The translations under genes were made by a program, and so were the position numbers. The notes below the pieces were generated by a model. It saw only the letters and a list, made by a program, of their open reading frames with translations. It was not told where the DNA came from and ran no database searches. A stretch of DNA of 64,000 nucleotides from assembly GCA_029260575.1 (NCBI GenBank), contig JAJDDB010000016.1, positions 1 through 64,000 on the forward strand. The letters run 5' to 3'. The DNA comes from Phycisphaerales bacterium. GTDB lineage: Bacteria; Planctomycetota; Phycisphaerae; Phycisphaerales; SM1A02. Positions 52,270 to 60,629 of the stretch are shown here, piece after piece (position 1 is the stretch's first letter; each line of letters opens with the position of its first letter).

Positions 52270-53232
52270 TCATGCTCCGTGGGTGTGCCAGCCGAACAGC
52301 CAATAGACATAGTGAAAGTACAGCGGCGCGGTGTAGGTAAGGCTGTCGATGCGATCGAGAATGCCGCCGTGGCCCGGCAGAAGGCCGCTGGAGTCTTTGA
52401 CGTGTAGATCGCGTTTGATTGCGGAGATAGTGATATCGCCGATGAAGCCGCCGAGGCCGATGATGACGCCAGCCCCTACTGCGTGCATTCGATTCATGGG
52501 TGTAAGCCACGGCGCGAGTACCACAGCAAGCGCGATTGTTGTTGCGACGCCGCCGATGAACCCGACCCAGGTCTTGCCCGGACTGACTTTGGGAACGATG
52601 CGGCGCTTGCCCAGCGTTTTCCCCCAGAGATACTGCGCGATGTCGTTGAACTGCGTGAGAAAGACAAGTGTGAGCATGAGGCCCGGGCCGACGAATATCT
52701 CCGGATCGTCCTTCAGCCGCAGCACAAGTAGAAACGCAGCGTGACTGATGCTGTAGACGGTTGCCATCAGTCCCCAGTGCATTACGCCCGCCGCGCGCAG
52801 GAAGCCATCGGTGTTGCCGATCACAACCATGCGCAGGGGCAGCAGCAGAAACATGTACACCGGAATGAAGACTATGAACATGCCGTACCATTCCTGCTCG
52901 ATCCAGAAGTACTGCACAGGAATAGACAAGTACGCCCAGAACATGACCTGGCGATCTGCGCGTCGAGCGGGAATGAGCGAAAAGTATTCCTTGAGCGCGA
53001 GGAAGCTGACGAATGCAAGGAAGATGATCGAGACGGTTCGACTGAGCGTAAGCGCAATGAGAAAGACTGCTGCGACAGTCCACCAGGTCTTCATGCGCTG
53101 TTGCAGTTCAGTGTAATTGCGTTGCGGAAAAGCCTTGCCGATGATCCAAACGATCAGCGTGGACAGAACAAGTAGCCCGACGATCCCCGCCATGGCCCAG
53201 CGCATTTGGATAGAAAGACTTTCCCACTGCAT
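52270..53232 (-). CDS. cdsA: phosphatidate cytidylyltransferase CdsA-like
   Basis: A 320-residue polytopic membrane enzyme making CDP-diacylglycerol. The C-terminal signature is KDSSGLLPGHGGILDRIDS, and FNDIAQYLWGKTLGKRRIVP and VSPGKTWVGFIGG precede it. About eight hydrophobic helices are visible. The start at 53232 shares one base with the stop of the upstream CDP-alcohol transferase (TGATG). Its product would feed that enzyme and plsC supplies its substrate. Confidence 0.94.
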   Translation of the reverse strand: MQWESLSIQMRWAMAGIVGLLVLSTLIVWIIGKAFPQRNYTELQQRMKTWWTVAAVFLIALTLSRTVSIIFLAFVSFLALKEYFSLIPARRADRQVMFWAYLSIPVQYFWIEQEWYGMFIVFIPVYMFLLLPLRMVVIGNTDGFLRAAGVMHWGLMATVYSISHAAFLLVLRLKDDPEIFVGPGLMLTLVFLTQFNDIAQYLWGKTLGKRRIVPKVSPGKTWVGFIGGVATTIALAVVLAPWLTPMNRMHAVGAGVIIGLGGFIGDITISAIKRDLHVKDSSGLLPGHGGILDRIDSLTYTAPLYFHYVYWLFGWHTHGA

Positions 53233-53870
53233 CAGATTTGATCCGCCTGGGGTGCGGGAATCGATCTCTTCACCGTACGCAAGCCGCAGCGAATACGATT
53301 GACAATCGTCAACACCAGCAGCACACACACGACTGCGAGAACGACTGTCAGCCAATACGTCGGGGCAAGGCCGAGCCCGAGCAACATGCCGATTGCGCCG
53401 AAGACAAACGCGCGATCGCTCTTGCCCATGGGGCCGTCGTATCTCCGTGATGCGCCAAGTGTCGCCATGACAACGCCGGTCATCTCCGTGAGAATCGCGC
53501 CGATGACAATTGCAACAACGAGCCAGTGTTCAAATCCGGGCACTATCGCCAACGGCAGATACAGTGCTGTATCGCTGATGACATCGCCGAGTTCGTTGAG
53601 CACAGCGCCGATTGCGGTTTTCTGATTGTGTTCACGAGCGATCATGCCGTCGATGGCATTCAGCGCCATACGCAAGAACAGTACCGCAGGAAGCAGTAGC
53701 AGCAGTTGGTATTCATTGGGCCAGATACAAATCAGAGCTCCGGTCGCAAGCGACAGCAGAATTGCTGCGATCGTAACCTGATTTGCGGTGAGACCGGCGC
53801 GCACCAGCAAATTGCACAGCGGTCGCAGCAGCGCCTGGAATCGAAGTTTGAGATCGTAGATGCTGGGCAT
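53232..53870 (-). CDS. CDP-alcohol phosphatidyltransferase family protein
   Basis: A 212-residue membrane enzyme with the diagnostic motif DGMIAREHNQKTAIGAVLNE and the following LGDVISD (DGxxARxxxxxxxxGxxxDxxxD). Such enzymes make phosphatidylglycerophosphate, phosphatidylserine, phosphatidylinositol or related lipids; specificity cannot be read. About six helices. ATG 53870 is chosen; a GTG at 53882 adds four residues. It heads the cdsA-plsC set. Confidence 0.9.
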   Translation of the reverse strand: MPSIYDLKLRFQALLRPLCNLLVRAGLTANQVTIAAILLSLATGALICIWPNEYQLLLLLPAVLFLRMALNAIDGMIAREHNQKTAIGAVLNELGDVISDTALYLPLAIVPGFEHWLVVAIVIGAILTEMTGVVMATLGASRRYDGPMGKSDRAFVFGAIGMLLGLGLAPTYWLTVVLAVVCVLLVLTIVNRIRCGLRTVKRSIPAPQADQI

Positions 53871-53933
53871 GTTCGCGCTCACTCTTGAGCGCAGCGCACT
53901 GTACCGACGACGCAGCTGCGGTGCGACTGTGTG

Positions 53934-54194
53934 TCAGCACGGGCCCCATTGGCTCAGCAGATCAAGCACGTCAAAGACATCGACGTTGTGCGTTGGCGCA
54001 GCGATGCCTGCTCTCGCGTTGGCAGTGCCCAAATTTGCCAAGAGAAGCACCAGAATAAAGACACTGACCGCGCCATCGGGCCGGTTGGTCACGCCGCTGT
54101 CGGGCCGGAAAATCCGGCGGCAAGAGTTTGACGAGATGGCATTGCGCAGAGGCTGCAGCCGTACACACGACAGGTGCGCACAACGCTGCCGCAT
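53934..54194 (-). pseudogene. remnant of a dockerin-tagged exported protein
   Basis: An 86-codon open frame ends with HNVDVFDVLDLLSQWGPC, one dockerin-like half repeat. Before it is a hydrophobic, signal-like stretch (AVSVFILVLLLANLGTANARA), but the middle of a normal exported protein is missing. The start of the frame is not convincing. It looks like an internally deleted relative of the neighbouring subtilase gene; a genuine mini-protein is less likely. Confidence 0.4.
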
Positions 54195-54302
54195 GAATCA
54201 GAATCGTCGCAATTGATCGCAGCAAAACGCACGTCCGATGCGCAGTGATGCACAGTGATGCACTCATGACGCGCTTTGAGTTCGATGTCAGCAACAGGAT
54301 TC

Positions 54303-55898
54303 TTACCCGCCTGCAGGACATGCGCCCCAAGCTGCGAGCAGATCGAGCAAGTCGAAGACGTTGACAACATTGTCGCCGGTGATGTCGGCCGGGCAGCTCG
54401 ACGGGCATGGCTCGGGACACGATCCCCATGCGGAGAGCAGGTCGAGCAAGTCGAACACGTCCACAGCATTATTCATGCGATCAACATCAGCGAGGCAGGT
54501 CAGCGGCTCGGGCATAATCCAGGCAACAGCAATGTCCCATGCGTCAGCTGAAACGGAATCATTGCGGCGCACTTCAATGACATATTCACAGGCAGCGAGA
54601 CCTTCGATGTGCAGGTGTTCGACATTGTTGATCGTACTGACACTGTTGATGTTCCCGGAGGCAAAGACGCCGAGACCGTCATCGCCAAGCAACGGCAGCA
54701 ATTGGTCCTGATCATCAACGCGCCACAGGTGCAGGTCGAAATCAGCGACGGTGAATGAATTGAAGTTGGACGGTACACGTCGATGCCAGGTGGCGACGAC
54801 GTCGACACTGTCTGCTTCGTCGCGAAGGCGGAAGCGGTAATACGAGCTGCTTGCTGTGCTGACCGAGGCTAGGTCCCAACCGGCGTGTTGAATGTTCGCA
54901 ACCGTCGGTACTGCTGAATCGCCGTTCTGTTCATTACCAGTCAGGATCAGATGTGCGCGATTGACATCAAGTGTGCCGACGCCGGTGACGGTATCAATGG
55001 GCTGAAGAGTCTGTCCGCGATTGGGACCGCTGATTACGGGGTTGTTGGTCCAGCCCGCAAACTTCTGCGCGCCAGCCATGAGGACAGCTTTGAGCACTTC
55101 GCCGCGCTCGGCTGTGATCGATGCGCCACGGGCGGCCATGTCGCGCGCGGTTTCAGTCAGTATGGCAACGCCGCCTGAAACAAATGGCGTCGCATAACTC
55201 GTTTTGAGTTCCATCGTCACAATTTCGGGCTTGAGCCGTCCGGGGCCGTCCATTCCACTGAGCGTATTGCCGGGTTGATGTTCCTCCGGCGGCGCGAGCC
55301 CGACTGACAGGCCGTTGTAGATATGACTCAGAAGCGGCGAATTCGGATCGTCGAAGTTGCCGACGCCGACGACCATCAAAATGTCATCGCGAGCCATAAC
55401 GAAATCCGCGCGACGAAGTACATTATTGTTCAATTCATTCGTCGATGCGTTGCCGATCCAACTGTGATTCAACACTTTGAGCCCGGCAGGCAGAGCGAGC
55501 GGTGTCCCAGACAAGCCGGCCCGCAAGAAACCGGCGAGCAGCCAGTTGTTCACTTCGTAAAGGTGAACAAGGTCGAGCGCGATGGAGAATGCTTTGTTTC
55601 CAAAGAAACGTCGGCCCACTTGAGTCGCGTGGCTGTTGGGACCAGTTGGACCACTTTCATCCACAAACGTAACTGTAGTGAACTGAACGTGGTTCTTATC
55701 CGGAGAGTAGTCGCCCCCACCATCAGGCACTTCAACCATACCCACCAGAACATCGGTGCCGAGAGGCGCGTTGCCGACCCCGAGACGCGCTTCGAGATCG
55801 TCATACCCATGATTGACGGGAATATCGCCACTCGCACTGTATGTCAGCAACGACAATAGCCCTGCGACAACGCTTCCTCGCTGAAACATACGAATCAT
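54303..55898 (-). CDS. secreted subtilase-like (S8) protein with two C-terminal dockerin-like repeats
   Basis: A 531-residue protein with a signal peptide (VVAGLLSLLTYSASG). The fold resembles subtilisin: SHATQVGRRF for the His, VLNHSWIG, VVGVGNFDDP for the oxyanion Asn, GRLKPEIV, and KTSYATPFVSGGVAIL for the Ser. The usual Asp motif reads VEVPDGGGD, with Glu at the expected Asp position. Two half repeats, VDVFDLLDLLSAWGSC and VNVFDLLDLLAAWGAC, end the protein. GAGGAG lies 8 bases before ATG 55898. Protease activity is uncertain. Confidence 0.8.
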   Translation of the reverse strand: MIRMFQRGSVVAGLLSLLTYSASGDIPVNHGYDDLEARLGVGNAPLGTDVLVGMVEVPDGGGDYSPDKNHVQFTTVTFVDESGPTGPNSHATQVGRRFFGNKAFSIALDLVHLYEVNNWLLAGFLRAGLSGTPLALPAGLKVLNHSWIGNASTNELNNNVLRRADFVMARDDILMVVGVGNFDDPNSPLLSHIYNGLSVGLAPPEEHQPGNTLSGMDGPGRLKPEIVTMELKTSYATPFVSGGVAILTETARDMAARGASITAERGEVLKAVLMAGAQKFAGWTNNPVISGPNRGQTLQPIDTVTGVGTLDVNRAHLILTGNEQNGDSAVPTVANIQHAGWDLASVSTASSSYYRFRLRDEADSVDVVATWHRRVPSNFNSFTVADFDLHLWRVDDQDQLLPLLGDDGLGVFASGNINSVSTINNVEHLHIEGLAACEYVIEVRRNDSVSADAWDIAVAWIMPEPLTCLADVDRMNNAVDVFDLLDLLSAWGSCPEPCPSSCPADITGDNVVNVFDLLDLLAAWGACPAGG

Positions 55899-56047
55899 GT
55901 TCTGACTCCTCAGCGGCGGTCAACAGTTGCCCGCGCAGCCGAATCCCCCGGAACCCCCGAATCCCTGCCCACCAGAAAGCCTAGCACGAGAGCGTGCAGA
56001 GGCAAAGAGTAAGCTGCGAATAGTGCCATGCAGCAACTGTTTGCTGT

Positions 56048-56758
56048 TTATTCGGCCGTGACGTCTGATTGCGCAACAACCGGGTGCGTCGTAGCTGAAT
56101 TCTCTATTTCCACTTCCTCAGCAAGTGCCGCCTGCACAGCAGCTAGGAGTTGCGCTTCGTAGTTTTGGTCCCGGGCGACAGGCGTCCAATAACTGGATTC
56201 GACCGCAGTTCCCGTCTGCGGGTCAATGACTATCGCTCGGGTGGTATCGCTGGTGGTCCACACGCTCGGGCGAGTACCTGGGCTGTACGCACGTTCGACA
56301 ACCACAGTGACGCGCAACTCAATCGGGCCGGTCGTAGCCGTCAGATCGATCATCGGCGATTGCAGATCAAGCAGGTCTTCTGCTTCGGCGTGCTGGCCAG
56401 CTTCGGTGGGCAGCGGACGACTGTTGAACTCCCAGCGAACTCGACGACGCTGCAGGGAATGGGTGTTTTCCATGACCTGTTCAAAAGTAAAGGACCCGGT
56501 GCGCCACGGCTCAAAGGCAGATGGCGATATCAACGGCTGCGTTTCGATGATGCCCTGGCGGCGGTCTCGAAGGGTGGGTTCGAACCCGTGATCGTCGGAT
56601 GTTGAGAGGGCTGTATCGAAAGCGAACGTGTATTGATCGGATGCAATGTGCAGGACTGTTGGCCCGGTCACAGCTTTGGCGCAGCCGCCTCCAAAGCAGA
56701 GCAGCGCGGCCCCAAGAAGTGTCATCACGATTCGGCAATGCTGTGATGTCTGCGTCAT
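56048..56758 (-). CDS. predicted lipoprotein, unknown function
   Basis: A 236-residue protein with a lipoprotein signal (IVMTLLGAALLCFGGGC, Cys26). The mature part is beta-rich (HIASDQYTFAFDTAL, SFTFEQVMENTHSLQRRRVR) and includes a segment GPIELRVTVVVERAYSPGTR. GGAG lies 7 bases before ATG 56758. I recognise no family. It is divergent from the cytochrome gene. Confidence 0.65.
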   Translation of the reverse strand: MTQTSQHCRIVMTLLGAALLCFGGGCAKAVTGPTVLHIASDQYTFAFDTALSTSDDHGFEPTLRDRRQGIIETQPLISPSAFEPWRTGSFTFEQVMENTHSLQRRRVRWEFNSRPLPTEAGQHAEAEDLLDLQSPMIDLTATTGPIELRVTVVVERAYSPGTRPSVWTTSDTTRAIVIDPQTGTAVESSYWTPVARDQNYEAQLLAAVQAALAEEVEIENSATTHPVVAQSDVTAE

Positions 56759-57162
56759 AATTCGCTCCGGGCGGCAGTGTACCTGCCGATCGCAACTGTG
56801 CGGTAATGCGCGTTGCAGGTACGGCCGGGATGGCGACTGGTCCGAAAACCTGTGGTTGTTGGTTGCGGTGTTCAAGCTGGGCAATCTTGCACAGCAAGAC
56901 GCTGCTGTTCCGCGTATCGGGCTTGGTATTTACCCGCAGCGACCTGATATTCATCGTTGACCGGACGATCTCCTGACGTAGATTAGAGTTAGAAAAAGGT
57001 GTACAGCACGGCTGGGCCGGCTGTGGCGGTGCAGTTGGTTTTCGATCTTCGATCGAACCACACCTGTGCATTGTGCGAAGAATCAGAGGGTTCGCTGATG
57101 GGGTAATCGCCGCTGTGGGGATCAGCAAGGCGATTCTCAGCGACAGGGAGGAGCTCAAAGGA
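56759..57162. other. intergenic region upstream of the cytochrome gene
   Basis: About 404 bases between the divergent lipoprotein and cytochrome genes. It holds a possible promoter (56957-56984), a small palindrome around 57043 (TCGATC-TTC-GATCGA) and a leader of about 180 bases before the cytochrome ATG. No gene is seen in it. Confidence 0.4.
56957..56984 (+). promoter_or_regulatory. possible sigma-70-type promoter for the cytochrome gene
   Basis: TTGACC (56957-56962, 5 of 6 to TTGACA) and TAGATT (56979-56984, 4 of 6 to TATAAT) are 16 bases apart. The match is by eye only, about 180 bases upstream of ATG 57163. Confidence 0.3.
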
Positions 57163-59112
57163 ATGTCTAACGGCAGGAACGGTCGCCGTAGCAACATTGT
57201 CGACCGGTCAAAATCCCGCTCCCGATCGGCTCTATGGATCACAGCCGGTATCACCTGCGTTGCGCTTATCCCTGCGGTTGCGATGTCAGGCAACAGGCGC
57301 GGCGGGCAGACGCAGTTGCCGACCACTGTTGAAGACTTCTTTCAACCGGGCACCCAGCCGGAACCGGACCCGCAGCAATTCCATCCGATCATTGACTCGC
57401 AGGAATGCCGGTTGTGTCACGGCACGTATCTCGGCCCGCAGGATCACAGTGAACCGTGGGATGCGTGGGTCAACAGCATGATGGGCCAAGCGACGCGCGA
57501 CCCGGTATGGCAGGCTGCCGTGACGATTGCGAATCAGGATGCACGATTCTCCGGTGAGCTCTGCATTCGTTGCCACGCGCCTGGCGCATGGTTGGCCGGC
57601 CGATCCGCAAGCGGCTCGCTCGATGACCTTCAGGAAGGCACAGATTTTGATGGCGTGACGTGTCACTTCTGCCATCGCGGAGTCGATCCGATAGCCAGTC
57701 CGGAGAACCCGGCTGAAGACACGCAGATACTTGCAGACCTGTTGTACCCACCGCAGTATCTGGGAAACGCAAAGTATGTTGTCGATCCTGATGATGTGCG
57801 CCGCGGGCCGTTTGATGACATCACCGAAGACATGAACATGCACGGCGTGCCGATCATCGTTTCGGCGTTTCACCGCGAGAGCGCAATCTGCGCGACGTGT
57901 CATGATGTATCCAATCCTGCATATACCTATGACGAGCCGAACAACAAATATGTCCTCAATGCGCTCAACGCAGGGCATCCGACGCACGACCCGCAGGACA
58001 TGATGCCTGAGCAGCGCACTTACAGCGAATGGGCCAACAGTCTGTTTGCAGCGGGCGGTGTGCAGTTCAACGACGGTCGTTTCGGCGGCAACCACCCGAC
58101 GGGGCTGATGCAGTCATGCCAGGATTGCCACATGCCTGATCGTTTCACGGGCGGGTGTTTTGCGTTTGAATTTCCACCGTTTTTCCCGCGTGAGGACATG
58201 CCGTTCCACGGTTTCAACGGCGCCAACACGTGGGTGCTCGGGGCGGTGCTTGAACAGTATGGCCCGAACACGGGCATGTCGCAGGACTCTGTGGATGCAG
58301 CGCGAGCGCGCAACGTTGACATGTTGCGGGCCGCGTCGGACGTCGAGATTGCGCAACTTGCAAATCAACTGCAGGTGCGCGTGATCAACTGGTCCGGCCA
58401 TAAGCTGCCCACCGGTTATCCCGAAGGCAGGCGACTGTGGGTCAATGTCAAGTTCTATGACGCAGATGAGAATCTGATTGACGAACGCGGGCTGTATGAC
58501 TTCGCAGCGGCGCAGCTCACGGAAAATGACACCAAGGTGTATCAGGTGAAGTTCGGTATGGACAAGAACATCGCCAAGTCGGTCGGTCTACCGTCGGGCG
58601 AGAGTTTCCACCTTGTGCTGAACAACTACATCGCAATGGACAATCGCATACCACCTCTCGGATTCACCAATACTGCGTTCGAGGCTGTGCAGGCTGAACC
58701 TGTTGCGTATGCGTACGACGACGGGCAGCACTGGGACGACACGCTGTTTGCGATTCCAGAGGGTGCGGCCCGCACTGTGGTGACGCTGTATCACCAGACC
58801 ACGAGCAGGCAGTACATCGAATTTCTGCGCGATACCAACGTGACCGATTCGCGCGGCCAGATCGCATATGACCTGTGGGTCAGTCAGGGCAAGAGCGCTC
58901 CGGTTGATATGGACATGGTCCAGCATGACCTTGCTGGCGATCTGCTTGCTGATACGGATGACGACGGCCGGGTTAACATCTTTGATCTTCTCGATGTCTT
59001 GCGCGCGTGGGGTCCGTGTAGCGGACCGAGCATCTGCCGCGAAGATGTGACGCTTGACGGCGAGGTGAACGCGTTCGATCTGCTTGCGGTGTTGATGAGC
59101 TGGTCGATCTGA
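57163..59112 (+). CDS. pentahaem c-type cytochrome with C-terminal dockerin-like repeats
   Basis: A 649-residue exported protein. A hydrophobic N-terminal segment (ALWITAGITCVALIPAVAMS) serves as signal or anchor. Five CxxCH haem sites are at about residues 82, 134, 167, 243 and 319 (CRLCH, CIRCH, CHFCH, CATCH, CQDCH). The region after about 400 is beta-rich. The end carries dockerin-like half repeats (DTDDDGRVNIFDLLDVLRAW and DVTLDGEVNAFDLLAVLMSW). GGAGGAG lies 10 bases before ATG 57163. It probably moves electrons outside the cytoplasm; its redox partner is unknown. Confidence 0.88.
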   Translation: MSNGRNGRRSNIVDRSKSRSRSALWITAGITCVALIPAVAMSGNRRGGQTQLPTTVEDFFQPGTQPEPDPQQFHPIIDSQECRLCHGTYLGPQDHSEPWDAWVNSMMGQATRDPVWQAAVTIANQDARFSGELCIRCHAPGAWLAGRSASGSLDDLQEGTDFDGVTCHFCHRGVDPIASPENPAEDTQILADLLYPPQYLGNAKYVVDPDDVRRGPFDDITEDMNMHGVPIIVSAFHRESAICATCHDVSNPAYTYDEPNNKYVLNALNAGHPTHDPQDMMPEQRTYSEWANSLFAAGGVQFNDGRFGGNHPTGLMQSCQDCHMPDRFTGGCFAFEFPPFFPREDMPFHGFNGANTWVLGAVLEQYGPNTGMSQDSVDAARARNVDMLRAASDVEIAQLANQLQVRVINWSGHKLPTGYPEGRRLWVNVKFYDADENLIDERGLYDFAAAQLTENDTKVYQVKFGMDKNIAKSVGLPSGESFHLVLNNYIAMDNRIPPLGFTNTAFEAVQAEPVAYAYDDGQHWDDTLFAIPEGAARTVVTLYHQTTSRQYIEFLRDTNVTDSRGQIAYDLWVSQGKSAPVDMDMVQHDLAGDLLADTDDDGRVNIFDLLDVLRAWGPCSGPSICREDVTLDGEVNAFDLLAVLMSWSI

Positions 59113-59170
59113 ATGTCAGAGCCGATCTTCGAATCGTCCGAGCGGCAGCGTTTGGATACCATGATCGGCA

Positions 59171-60100
59171 ATGGCTGTAGTGGAATCGAATCTGCGACAT
59201 CTCCTTGCTCTGGATGGCATGTCAGGCGGTCAGATTACGTCGCTGCTCGATCGTGCTGAGCGCTACCTGCCGATCGTTGGCCGCGAACAACCGCCGATTG
59301 ATGTACTTGGCCGGCGAATCATTGCCAACATGTTTCTTGAAGATTCCACGCGGACGCGCGGCAGTTTCACCGTCGCGGCGCAGCGCCTGGGCGCGCAAAC
59401 AGTTGAACTGACCGGCAAAGGTTCCAGCATCAGCAAAGGCGAGTCGCTGCTGGACACTGCGTGGACGATCGAATCCTTCGGCGTCGATGCAATCGTGATG
59501 CGCACCAGCGCGGCCGGCGGCGCCGCACTCGTCGCTGCGAATGTCAACGTGCCGGTTATCAATGCGGGCGATGGCAGGCACGAACACCCAACGCAGGGTT
59601 TGCTTGATCTGCTGACAATGCGGCAGCGGCTTGGCGATCTGCGAGGCAGACGCGTCGCAATTGTCGGCGACATCGCCAACAGCCGGGTGGCGCGTTCGAA
59701 CGTGCATGGGTTGACTGCGCTGGGCGCTGAGGTTGTATTGATCGGCCCGCCGACTCTTGCGCCGCAGTCACTTGCAGGACTGTCGCCGGCCGACAACATC
59801 ACCGTCAGTCACGATCTTGATGAACAACTCGCAGCGCTGGATGTGATCATGATGCTGCGGGTGCAGTTTGAACGTGGCGCGGGAATCTCCAGCGACTATC
59901 ACGAGCTATACGGTCTGACAGCAACCCGTACACAACGCTTGCCCGAACACGCCATTGTGATGCACCCGGGGCCGATGAACCGCGGGCTGGAAATTGACGC
60001 AGCAGTGGCGGACGATCCGCAGCGCAGCGCGATCCGTCAACAGGTCGCCAACGGCGTGGCCGTGCGCATGGCGGTGTTGGCTTGGGCTCTTGGTGAATGA
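59171..60100 (+). CDS. pyrB: aspartate carbamoyltransferase catalytic subunit PyrB
   Basis: A 309-residue transcarbamylase for the first committed step of pyrimidine synthesis. The carbamoyl-phosphate motif FLEDSTRTRGSF, the later HEHPTQGLLDLLTM, the aspartate-side VMMLRVQFERG (here IMMLRVQFERG) and HPGPMNRGLEID are all present. It is cytoplasmic. ATG 59171 is chosen. No pyrC or pyrI is next to it in the window. Confidence 0.96.
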   Translation: MAVVESNLRHLLALDGMSGGQITSLLDRAERYLPIVGREQPPIDVLGRRIIANMFLEDSTRTRGSFTVAAQRLGAQTVELTGKGSSISKGESLLDTAWTIESFGVDAIVMRTSAAGGAALVAANVNVPVINAGDGRHEHPTQGLLDLLTMRQRLGDLRGRRVAIVGDIANSRVARSNVHGLTALGAEVVLIGPPTLAPQSLAGLSPADNITVSHDLDEQLAALDVIMMLRVQFERGAGISSDYHELYGLTATRTQRLPEHAIVMHPGPMNRGLEIDAAVADDPQRSAIRQQVANGVAVRMAVLAWALGE

Positions 60101-60193
60101 AACAGCATAATGCTGTCGCCAGCGAAGCAGAATTGGACTCGCGGTCGCCAAACGGACTTCAATCGCCGGGTGTTTCTTGCCGATAACCGTTGT

Positions 60194-60526
60194 ATGCCAG
60201 CAGACATTGATGCCATTCTCAAGATCGAGGTTCCGCTGATCGTCCAGGTCGGCGGGCAGCGGATGACCGTGCGCGAGGTTATGAACCTGGCGCCGGGAGC
60301 AATCATCGAGCTGCCCAAGAACGCGGATGATGAACTGGACGTGCTTGTCAAGAACCGGCCGATCGGCCTTGGCCAGGCAGTCAAGGTGGGTGAGAATTTC
60401 GGCGTGCGCATCACGTCCATCGGTGGTGTCGAGCAGCGTATTGCAGCTCTTGGGCCAGATGTCGATGCAAGCGACGACAATCCTGAATTGACGTCGGCGG
60501 GCGCAGCTGTCGGTGGCGAAACCTGA
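60194..60526 (+). CDS. FliN/SpoA-domain protein (flagellar motor switch like)
   Basis: A 110-residue single SpoA domain: ILKIEVPLIVQVGGQRMTVR, EVMNLAPGAIIELPKNADDE and LVKNRPIGLGQAVKVGENFG followed by VRITSIG, the FliN pattern. FliN forms the switch complex of the flagellar motor, but no flagellar gene is nearby, so it may be a distant copy or serve a secretion system. ATG 60194 starts the domain; open frame before it is not supported. Confidence 0.85.
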   Translation: MPADIDAILKIEVPLIVQVGGQRMTVREVMNLAPGAIIELPKNADDELDVLVKNRPIGLGQAVKVGENFGVRITSIGGVEQRIAALGPDVDASDDNPELTSAGAAVGGET

Positions 60527-60629
60527 TTCGCCGCAGCTTGATCGCAGCCGATAGCATGATGCAACAACCGGCTGTCTGAATCGCAGACGGCTCGGCAAGA
60601 CGAAACGACTCGAACCGCAGGACCCATAC

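Noticed and set aside
56577-56590. GGGTTCGAACCC, resembling a tRNA T arm
   Set aside because: It lies inside the lipoprotein gene and no cloverleaf can be drawn around it. The same holds for GGTTCGAATC at about 21702 and 26684.
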